A stretch of 33,882 bases of DNA from Methanosarcinaceae archaeon (lineage in GTDB: Archaea; Halobacteriota; Methanosarcinia; Methanosarcinales; Methanosarcinaceae), in contig PXAV01000047.1 in assembly GCA_003565715.1 (NCBI GenBank), positions 1 through 33,882 of the forward strand, given 5' to 3'. This document shows positions 19,726 through 27,186 of the stretch, in pieces. The notes under the pieces are model-generated. The model was not told the origin of the DNA. It made no database searches and was given only the letters and a program-made list of their open reading frames with translations. The translations under genes and the position numbers were made by a program. Positions within the stretch are counted from its first letter, which is position 1. Every line of letters begins with the position of its first letter.

Positions 19726-19832
19726 GTTTTGTTTCACTTTGTTTGTTTTATTTTGCTTTAATTCAAAACAAAGCTACGCGTTTTTACAGGGCAAATTTAA
19801 ATTTAATGAGCTGCATTGTATGAAGCATGTTG

Positions 19833-20120
19833 ATGAAAGACAGAGGTAAACTGGTCATTTGGCCTGCATATCTAGATAAGACAAAATCCAGAAGTAAGGG
19901 CCGTATTATTTCAAGACGGACTTCTGTGGAGACGCCGACCCTGAATGAGATCGATATGGCTGCAAAGAAGCTGGGTCTAAATCCGGAAGTAGAGGAGGAT
20001 AAATCTTATCCCAGAAGCTGGTGGGAGCCCCGGGGAAGGGTATTGATAGATGATAATGCTCCAAAGACCCACATTGCCCGAAGGATATGCGCCACTATCA
20101 AGGAAATGCGCTCAGCTTAA
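19833..20120 (+). CDS. srp19: Signal recognition particle 19 kDa protein
   Basis: MKDRGKLVIWPAYLDKTKSRSKGRIISRRTSVETPTLNEIDMAAKKLGLNP...YPRSWWEPRGRVLI typical SRP19; ORF track start 19827, second ATG 19833. Confidence 0.94.
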   Translation: MKDRGKLVIWPAYLDKTKSRSKGRIISRRTSVETPTLNEIDMAAKKLGLNPEVEEDKSYPRSWWEPRGRVLIDDNAPKTHIARRICATIKEMRSA

Positions 20121-20217
20121 AAAAAGGGCTGGTACCGGATAGGTGACAATATGAAAATATCATTATTGTATAATTTATATAAAATACCGGAAAACATTAA
20201 AAGATAGAAAAGGAAAG

Positions 20218-20400
20218 TTATGGCAAAGGCCACCTTCCAAAGCTTATCTCAAGCATAAGGATGCCAATACCTATCAATAATCCTACAATCATTATGGTCT
20301 TTGGGCCTATCTTCAGTGCTCTCTTATCATCAGCATCATAATATCTCATAAGCCCAGCTGATGACATCAGACCGTCGCCACTGGATTTTTTCTTTGTCAT
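20218..20400 (-). CDS. Preprotein translocase subunit Sec61-beta (archaeal SecG/SecBeta)
   Basis: 60 aa; SSGDGLMSSAGLMRYYDADDKRALKIGPKTIMIVGLLIGIGILML, short N-terminus plus single TM. Confidence 0.85.
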   Translation of the reverse strand: MTKKKSSGDGLMSSAGLMRYYDADDKRALKIGPKTIMIVGLLIGIGILMLEISFGRWPLP

Positions 20401-20505
20401 TATATCTCCGCTCAGTATTTTTATTTATTCCATCTACTATTATAAGTGCCATACTTAATAACAACTTCGTTATTTAATTTGGCCTTATATTGTAATTATA
20501 GCTAA

Positions 20506-20661
20506 TTATAACTCTTCTATGGTCATATGCCTATATACTTTTTTGGCACTGTAGATAAAAGCCTCTATAAAGGTCATGGTTAATGTATTTATCCCTTTCA
20601 ACCCTGCATTTCTTGCTATAAACCTCTCCTCTTCTATATACTCCCTACAACATAACCTCAT
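20506..20661 (-). CDS. Possible small protein overlapping the 3' end of the mtnA-like gene
   Basis: 51-codon frame from ATG 20661: MRLCCREYIEEERFIARNAGLKGINTLTMTFIEAFIYSAKKVYRHMTIEEL*; overlaps the upstream gene stop (20645) in another frame. Confidence 0.35.
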   Translation of the reverse strand: MRLCCREYIEEERFIARNAGLKGINTLTMTFIEAFIYSAKKVYRHMTIEEL

Positions 20662-21664
20662 CCAGCAGGAAAGGGGGATAGAACACTCCTTTCTCTGTGA
20701 TGAGGGCGGTAATGTTCTCCATTGGTGTTGCGTCAAATGCCGGATTATATACTTTAACATCATCGGGGGCTATCTGTATATCCCTGAAGAAACGTAGCTC
20801 ATCTGAATCCCTCTCTTCTATCTCAACAGTATCTTCCCAGTTGTTTGGATCAAGGGTTGATGTGGGGGCTGCAACAAAAAAAGGTATCTCGTGTTCTTTT
20901 GCAAGGACAGAGTGTGTGTATGTGCCTATCTTATTGAATATCGCATCTCCTGTGATCCTGTCTGCACCTACAATGACCTTGTTGACCATTTCTTTGCTCA
21001 TCACATGCCCGGACATAGAATCTGCTATAAGTGTCACTGGGATATTGTCCTGCATAAGCTCCCATGTGGTTATCCTTCCTCCTTGGTTAAGGGGTCTTGT
21101 CTCACATGCGATCACACTTATTTCTTTACCTTTTTCAACAGCGGAGCGTATTACTCCAAGGGCAGTACCCCAGTCAACACACGCCATCCTGCCAGCATTA
21201 CAGTGTGTCATTACAGTGTCACCATCCTCAAGTAATTTTTCTCCGTGTGCACCTATCCTTTTATTTATCTCTACATCCTCATCTGCTATCTTCTTTGCCT
21301 CTGACATGACTATATCCCGGATGCCATTAAGGTCAAATGCATCAGATATCGCATCCATGACCCTGTCAACCCCCCCTGCAAGGTTAACAGCAGTTGGTCT
21401 TGTGGATTTTATTGTCTTTGCTGCTATCTCCAGATCCTTTGTCATGCCTGCCATATTCTTTGCACTGCTGAGCGTTGCAGCCAATGCAATTCCATATGCT
21501 CCTGTAGCTCCCAATGCAGGAGCCCCTCTGACCCGTAAAGACCTGATGGCTTCACACAGGGAAGCAAGTGTTTTGCATTCAATGATCCTGTACTCAAGAG
21601 GGAGCAGTGTCTGGTCTATCATAACTATTGAACCAGCTTCTTCGTTCCAGTCTATTGTTCTCAT
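20645..21664 (-). CDS. mtnA: S-methyl-5-thioribose-1-phosphate isomerase / aIF-2B-like family protein
   Basis: 339 aa; RVRGAPALGATGAYGIALAA, THCNAGRMACVDWGTALGVI, ETRPLNQGGRITTWEL, VGADRIT, FFVAAPTST motifs. Confidence 0.88.
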   Translation of the reverse strand: MRTIDWNEEAGSIVMIDQTLLPLEYRIIECKTLASLCEAIRSLRVRGAPALGATGAYGIALAATLSSAKNMAGMTKDLEIAAKTIKSTRPTAVNLAGGVDRVMDAISDAFDLNGIRDIVMSEAKKIADEDVEINKRIGAHGEKLLEDGDTVMTHCNAGRMACVDWGTALGVIRSAVEKGKEISVIACETRPLNQGGRITTWELMQDNIPVTLIADSMSGHVMSKEMVNKVIVGADRITGDAIFNKIGTYTHSVLAKEHEIPFFVAAPTSTLDPNNWEDTVEIEERDSDELRFFRDIQIAPDDVKVYNPAFDATPMENITALITEKGVFYPPFLLDEVML

Positions 21665-21799
21665 ATTATCTGCTCCTGTAAAGGTATGGAGGGAATAAAA
21701 ATGTAAGGTTTGGGATTGAAGGTTTTTTACGGTTAAGCGTAATAGTTTTAAAGATAATTTCCTTTCCTTTTATATACACCCTTATCGTAATAGCACTCG

Positions 21800-23632
21800 A
21801 TGCAAAAGCCAATGGTTATCCATGATCCTGTACACAAGACCATAATACTTGACGAGTTTGAGCAGATCCTTCTGAATACACGTCATGTGCAAAGACTTAG
21901 GAATATACAGCAACTGGGTCTTGCGGATCATGTGTACCCCGGTGCTAACCACACGCGCTTTGAGCACAGTATCGGAACAATGCATATGGCATCGGTCATC
22001 GGCCATTCATTGTCCCTTGATCATGAGGACATTCTTAAGATAAGAATTGCAGGTCTGCTACATGATGTGGGACATTCAGCTTTTTCCCATGCGGTTGAGA
22101 ACGTTCTGAGGCGAAATCCTCAGTTGCAGCCTGTTATCAAAGGCAGGCAGTTCATAAAACACGAATCCTTCTCAAAGGACATCATCTCAAGGATATTTCC
22201 AGAAGACAATTACATTGCAAGACATGTTGAATCAAAGATTGGTGCTGATCCTTTCCATTTCTTTGATGAGATCTCAAAGATAGCCACCGGGGATGAACTT
22301 TCCATATCCAGACCATACCTTGCCCAGATTATTGCAGGTGATGTGGATGCTGACAGAATTGACTTTCTGCTGAGGGACTCCTATCATACCGGAGTCTCAT
22401 TTGGCCTTATAGATGTGGACCAGATAATTGGCAGCCTTTTAATAAAGGATGGTAATGTTGTACTGGGCAGTGTTGAAGGTTCCGGATATGGCAATGATAT
22501 GGCACTGACTGCTGCAGAATCCTTGCTCATTTCCCGTGCTCATCATTATACGGCTATAATACACAATCCTAGGACCCAGGCAGCAAGAGTGATGCTACTC
22601 AGTTCTCTTGAGGACGCACTGGAGCGTTTCAGGAACCTGCATGGGCTGGATGCAACCAAAAAAGAGATAATTTGCTTTTTCACTGAGTACAATGACAGTG
22701 ATATGCTTAACTTCATAAGGTCCAATGCATCTGAAAGTTCTGTCAAGCTTCTATCTGACCTGCGTGATGGGAGACTTTATGAACCAGTTGCAAGGCTTAG
22801 TCAGAAGATGCTCAGGCCTTCTACCCGGATGTCTCTATCTACGATTGCCCGCCATGGAGTGGCAACAAAGCGTCTTGAGCTTAGGATAGCACGTGAGCTT
22901 GGTGATGTACTTGTCGATCTGACAGTAGCATCCGGTGTCCCAAAGAGCATGCGTATTGCAATGGATAATGAGGATGGCTTTTTCTATGATGAATCAGCAC
23001 TTGCAAACGGTCTTGTAAGGGCAATATCAAGACAATTATCTCTGACAGCTTTTTCCCATCCTGGTATTGTAAAGGATAGTGATTCAGGTGCTGTATTGTC
23101 TGAATTACGCCGTGTTGTGGATGAAATATCTCCAAGGCTTCTTAATTTCACACGTGAGGATCAATATCTGCCCATTGAAGGGATAATCCTGCTCTTCTAT
23201 GCAGTGCACACACTTTTCACAGAGCAAAAAAGGGAATTTATCTCAGTTCCCCGCTTAAGGCATATAACATGGCTTTATCGTACCATCCGCGAACTTGGGG
23301 CTTTTCAAAGGCTTAAGAACCTCTTTGATTATTCTTTTCACGAAAGATATGGCTTCCCTTATTCTGAAAAGGTATTTGAGGATATACAGGTGCTTGTTGC
23401 TATGGGGATTGTTGATGAGGACCTGCGGTACTATGAAAAGGATGGTCGTTTTCGGCAGAGTTATGAATATGTGCTCACATGGGAAGGTGTACAATATGGA
23501 GGTTCACTTTCGGATTCATATCGTATGGAGTTTGATGAGATGATATCTTATCTTTCAATGAACAAACACTCTATCAAAAGAGATATGGTTACTATTCCTT
23601 CAAATCGTTACGTAATAAAAAAACGTTCATGA
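21800..23632 (+). CDS. HD-domain phosphohydrolase (dNTPase/SAMHD1-like superfamily)
   Basis: 610 aa; VIHDPVHKTIILDEFEQILLNTRHVQRLRNIQQLGLADHVYPGANHTRFEHSIG, GLLHDVGHSAFSH, DVDADRIDFLLRDSYHTGVSFG. Confidence 0.9.
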   Translation: MQKPMVIHDPVHKTIILDEFEQILLNTRHVQRLRNIQQLGLADHVYPGANHTRFEHSIGTMHMASVIGHSLSLDHEDILKIRIAGLLHDVGHSAFSHAVENVLRRNPQLQPVIKGRQFIKHESFSKDIISRIFPEDNYIARHVESKIGADPFHFFDEISKIATGDELSISRPYLAQIIAGDVDADRIDFLLRDSYHTGVSFGLIDVDQIIGSLLIKDGNVVLGSVEGSGYGNDMALTAAESLLISRAHHYTAIIHNPRTQAARVMLLSSLEDALERFRNLHGLDATKKEIICFFTEYNDSDMLNFIRSNASESSVKLLSDLRDGRLYEPVARLSQKMLRPSTRMSLSTIARHGVATKRLELRIARELGDVLVDLTVASGVPKSMRIAMDNEDGFFYDESALANGLVRAISRQLSLTAFSHPGIVKDSDSGAVLSELRRVVDEISPRLLNFTREDQYLPIEGIILLFYAVHTLFTEQKREFISVPRLRHITWLYRTIRELGAFQRLKNLFDYSFHERYGFPYSEKVFEDIQVLVAMGIVDEDLRYYEKDGRFRQSYEYVLTWEGVQYGGSLSDSYRMEFDEMISYLSMNKHSIKRDMVTIPSNRYVIKKRS

Positions 23633-23655
23633 ACAAGTTAAAAAGGTGTGAAATT

Positions 23656-24408
23656 ATGTTAACAGATGAATTGGTTTTGCTGAAGACCTCTCACAGAGAT
23701 AAGGTAAGAGAGTTCATTGTGAAGGTTTGTGATGATCAGTTGCACACAGATTTTGGTATAATTGAACTGTCCTCTCTCAGGGGTAAGGTTTTTGGAGACA
23801 TCGTTTCATCTCATAAAGGCAAGGAATTCACTGTACAGTGCCCCAAGATGCCGGACCATTTCCGTCATGCAAAGAGGACTGGTGCTCCACTGATGCCAAA
23901 GGACATAGGCATGATAATTGCCTATACCGGGCTTTGCAAAAATGATACTGTCCTTGATGCGGGTACTGGTTCTGGTATACTTGCTATGTATCTTGGTTCT
24001 ATTGCAAAACGTGTTGTTTCATATGAGATAAGGGAAGAGTTTGTAGAGGTGGCCCGCATGAACATAAAGAATGCAGGTCTTGATAATGTGGAACTTCGTT
24101 GTGGTGATATAGTTGAAGAAATAAAAGGCCTTGATGAAAAATTCGACGTGATCACCCTTGACACGCAAAATTCCGGTGTTGTGGTCTCTGCTGTAAAAGA
24201 TGTTCTGTACCCGGGGGGTTTTCTTGCAACTTACTCACCCTTCTTTGAACAGACAAAAGAGATACGTAATGCCATATCAATGGCCCGGTTCAATGATGTG
24301 GTGACCATTGAGTGCATGGAGCGTGAGATCTCTTTTTCAGAAAGAGGGACAAGGCCCTCTACATCAAAGGTAGGGCATACTGGCTTTATAACAATAGCAA
24401 GGGCCTGA
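23656..24408 (+). CDS. tRNA (adenine-N1)-methyltransferase, TrmI-like
   Basis: MLTDELVLLKTSHRDK...; MPKDIGMIIAYTGLCKNDTVLDAGTGSGILAMYLGSIAKRVVSYEIREEFVEVARMNI typical TrmI/Gcd14 SAM-binding pattern. Upstream ATG 23629 overlaps the HD gene stop. Confidence 0.85.
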   Translation: MLTDELVLLKTSHRDKVREFIVKVCDDQLHTDFGIIELSSLRGKVFGDIVSSHKGKEFTVQCPKMPDHFRHAKRTGAPLMPKDIGMIIAYTGLCKNDTVLDAGTGSGILAMYLGSIAKRVVSYEIREEFVEVARMNIKNAGLDNVELRCGDIVEEIKGLDEKFDVITLDTQNSGVVVSAVKDVLYPGGFLATYSPFFEQTKEIRNAISMARFNDVVTIECMEREISFSERGTRPSTSKVGHTGFITIARA

Positions 24409-24450
24409 TATAACTTTGTTTTTCTCATTTATATATAACATGAGTGTGTA

Positions 24451-25128
24451 TCAGCGGACGCCTTCGTTTGTTATGGAGAACTCGCATGTACCTCCTTCCG
24501 GAAGAGAGCGGTGTTTCCATAGTTTTGCACGCCTTTTACCTTCACCTGTTCTTTCAAGCTGGATTATTGTTTTTGATATATGTTCTATGCCGCTGCCACC
24601 TATGGGTTTTACAGAGCCTGTTGTTATATCGTTGTATATCTGATTTGTTATGACAGCTACTATTGCGTGCTTGCGTGCTATGGCATGTACAAAACCTATC
24701 TGGTTTGAAAGTTCTCTTCGTGTCCTTATACTTGATTCTTCATGGTCAAGTTCAAATCTGTAGAAAGCTGTTGCCGAATCGATAAGAATAAGTCCTATTC
24801 TGTCTGAAACAAGTTTTTCTATTTCTCTTACTGCTGCATACTGCTCTTCAAAAGTGTGTGGCTCAAATATGATAATATGCTGGGCTATCTCTTTTGCATT
24901 CTCTCCTGCTATCTGCTTGAACCTGTCCGGGGATATTGCCTCAGTGTCTATGTATATGACCTTTTTGCCTTTTTTGACACACTCTACTGCAAGCTGAAGA
25001 CACAGGTTTGTTTTACCACTACCTGGTTCACCAAATATCTGGGTTACAACCCCTGGCTCCAGTCCTCCGGCAAGCATCTTGTCAATAGGCTTGCATCCGG
25101 AACTTAGTTGTTCTTTTATTTTGTCCAC
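24451..25128 (-). CDS. radB: DNA repair and recombination protein RadB
   Basis: 225 aa; SSGCKPIDKMLAGGLEPGVVTQIFGEPGSGKTNLCLQLA (Walker A), IGLILIDSATAFYR (Walker B), lacks RadA N-terminal HhH domain. Confidence 0.93.
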   Translation of the reverse strand: MDKIKEQLSSGCKPIDKMLAGGLEPGVVTQIFGEPGSGKTNLCLQLAVECVKKGKKVIYIDTEAISPDRFKQIAGENAKEIAQHIIIFEPHTFEEQYAAVREIEKLVSDRIGLILIDSATAFYRFELDHEESSIRTRRELSNQIGFVHAIARKHAIVAVITNQIYNDITTGSVKPIGGSGIEHISKTIIQLERTGEGKRRAKLWKHRSLPEGGTCEFSITNEGVR

Positions 25129-25154
25129 CTCTTGGTTGGATTGTGTGCTGTGAA

Positions 25155-26360
25155 CTACCTTCCATTAGAATGGGGGCTTCCTACTTCATTCCTCTGGCCC
25201 AGGCCAGTGAGTTCATAGGGTATTCTCAACTTTTTTGTGATGCTTAAATTATTTAATATGATCTTCTTGATGTTGATAGCTGCATTCAGACATGTATCTG
25301 TGATTTTTACAGGATGGAACTTACCATTCTCTTATTTTACGAGTAGGGTCCTTGTTCTTGTAATAACAAATATTACACAATCTTGATGAGATATCAACCC
25401 TGCTAATTTTCATTATGGTCTTTCTAAACCATTCTGCTTTGTAGGTTAATTCATTAACATGTCCATAAAAACCAAGGTCATTTATTGACTGAGCTAAACT
25501 ATGGTCTTTCATCATTCCTTTAGCATTCAGATATTCAATAGCGATTGCTTGACTTTTGCTTATTCTTTTTGCTTTTGCCTGATGCTGGAAATGCTTTATC
25601 TGGTTAGCTATTAGATGATGCTGTTTTGCAAGTTTAATAACAGCTTTTCTTCGGTTCATTGAACCATTTTCTTTTCTGGATACGTCTAGTTGTAGTTTTT
25701 TCAATTTATTAATAGCTTTTGTAGGAATTTAGGATCTTCAATCTTTTCACTTGTTTAAAGTACAGCAAATGACTTTATACCAACCTCAATTCCAAAAGTT
25801 GTTACTCAGTAAAAGGTTCAGGCTCACTATATGGTTCATTGTTTTCAAGCAATATAATTACATTATATCTTCCAGCTGATGTCCCGGAAGCAGTTAATGT
25901 TTTATAAGAACCTTGAATTCTTTGTTTACTTCCTGGTCAGGGATTATCTCAGCATTGACTTCTTTTGTTATGAGGTTATTTTCAATGAGCTCCCTGTTAG
26001 GAAAATCTCTATGGAGGACAATTTTCATTTTGTTTATTTTGGAATATATCTGAGAAGCATTTAGGTTGATCTGGTAATTCTGAGGAATCTGAAATGAGAA
26101 ATGATCATCTTCTTTATTTTTTCCTGTTAGATAAGAATAATTTCCTTCAAAGAAATTCTTAAATCCAATTAGCAAAATTCGGTTAGATTGATTCTGAATT
26201 GTTTTATATTGGAAACTATGGATAAAATAGGTTGTATGTATTGGCTCTTCATGAACAAATATGTGTTATAGGTGAATCTTACAGCTCCAAAACGTTGCTC
26301 TAAACGGGAGCATTGCTTTTAGTCAGGATATGTTCGATGTACACTACCTTTTTTCCATAT
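25155..26360 (-). pseudogene. Degenerate IS200/IS605-family TnpB (OrfB) remnant
   Basis: Joining frames on the minus strand gives: KKGSVHRTYPD*KQCSRLEQRFGAVRFTYNTYLFMKSQYIQ... / FSFQIPQNYQINLNASQIYSKINKMKIVLHRDF... / FGIEVGIKSFAVL*...EKIEDPKFLQ / AINKLKKLQLDVSRKENGSMNRRKAVIKLAKQHHLIANQIKHFQHQ...IAIEYLNAKGMMKDHSLAQSI...EWFRKTIMKISRVDISSRLCNICYYKNKDPTRKIREW* / DTCLNAAINIKKIILNN...GLGQRNEVGSPHSNGR*. Several stops and frameshifts. Confidence 0.85.
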
Positions 26361-26376
26361 GAGGTCAATTAATTGA
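25155..26376 (-). mobile_element. Decayed IS605/IS1341-type insertion element (TnpB only, boundaries approximate)
   Basis: Contains the tnpB remnant; no tnpA (HUH Y1 transposase) recognised on either side; 12-bp palindrome TCAATTAATTGA at the upstream flank (26365-26376). Confidence 0.6.
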
Positions 26377-26499
26377 GAATTTATTGGTTAGTGATTTTAT
26401 ATGTGCATGGGATATATGCTTTTTTTGTTTATGGCGCAATTCATCCCTGTTCCATTTCAAAGAGATCAAAGAAATATAACTCTCATTACTTCTTTCTTA

Positions 26500-26514
26500 T
26501 TTTTTTTTTTTTTT
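26500..26514. repeat. Poly-T tract (15 T)
   Basis: Homopolymer run in the AT-rich region upstream of the tnpB remnant. Confidence 0.95.
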
Positions 26515-26619
26515 GCTGAACTCTGTAATCTATAATGTTTTAATTTTAACCATGATCTATACTATTTCTATATGTTATATGTCATCTCATATGCTAGTTT
26601 ATATTTCTTCTTTATAATT

Positions 26620-26655
26620 ATCATATATGTTATCATATATATTATCATATTTATT
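26620..26655. repeat. Three imperfect tandem 12-mers (ATCATATATGTT / ATCATATATATT / ATCATATTTATT)
   Basis: Read directly from sequence; AT-only low complexity. Confidence 0.85.
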
Positions 26656-26787
26656 ACTATATCTGTTTTATTTTTGTTTCATTACTGGTACTATATGTCT
26701 GAGTGTATATTCAAACGAAGTTTGAAAAAGCATTATTAAGCTATAGTTCATTTGTATAATTTACCATCCTGTGAAAAAGACAATAAC

Positions 26788-26833
26788 AACAACAGTGCCT
26801 TTTGATAATGTTCTTTCATTTGGCATTGTTGTT
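26788..26833 (+). promoter_or_regulatory. 12-bp inverted repeat upstream of the nrd promoter
   Basis: AACAACAGTGCC (26788-26799), 22-nt spacer, GGCATTGTTGTT (26822-26833); all 12 positions pair if one G-U is allowed. TATA-like TTTAATATATAA follows at 26849-26860. Confidence 0.6.
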
Positions 26834-26848
26834 CCTCTTCAGAATGGC

Positions 26849-26860
26849 TTTAATATATAA
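26849..26860 (+). promoter_or_regulatory. Candidate TATA box for the nrd operon
   Basis: TTTAATATATAA about 34 nt upstream of the likely nrdH-like ATG at 26894. Confidence 0.5.
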
Positions 26861-26893
26861 ATGTTATTATATACTATGAAGGGACGTGACAAA

Positions 26894-27145
26894 ATGGTTG
26901 AAGTGGTAATATATACAACAAAGACTTGCCCAAAATGCGAGCAACTTAAAAAGGTACTATCATCGAAAGGAGTTTCTTTTGCAACTGCAGACATGTCAAC
27001 TCCTCAAGCTTTGACCGAGCTTAAATTCAATGGTGTTTTCACCATGACCGCTCCTGTACTTCAGATCGGCGATGAGTTTTTAACTCATAAGGAACTGTTC
27101 AATGGTCCTGAAGTTAACCTGGAAGCACTGGTCAACCTGATCTAA
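26894..27145 (+). CDS. Glutaredoxin/NrdH-like redoxin
   Basis: MVEVVIYTTKTCPKCEQLKKVLSSKGVSFATADMSTPQALTELKFNGVFTMTAPVLQIGDEFL; CPKC active site; directly upstream of nrdD. Confidence 0.88.
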   Translation: MVEVVIYTTKTCPKCEQLKKVLSSKGVSFATADMSTPQALTELKFNGVFTMTAPVLQIGDEFLTHKELFNGPEVNLEALVNLI

Positions 27146-27186
27146 AATATAAGATTGTGATTTTTAATAGGAATGAGGTGGGAATT

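Noticed and set aside
20697-21698. 333-aa plus-strand ORF
   Set aside because: Fully antisense to the mtnA-like gene; Ser/Ile-rich composition typical of a shadow ORF, whereas the minus strand carries recognisable motifs.
25155-26360. TnpB remnant as a functional TldR-like RNA-guided repressor
   Set aside because: Although catalytic residues are lost, several frameshifts and in-frame stops make a full-length product implausible unless these are sequencing errors.
26620-26655. Short tandem repeats considered as a CRISPR-like array
   Set aside because: 12-nt AT-only units with no unique spacers and no cas genes nearby; low-complexity DNA.
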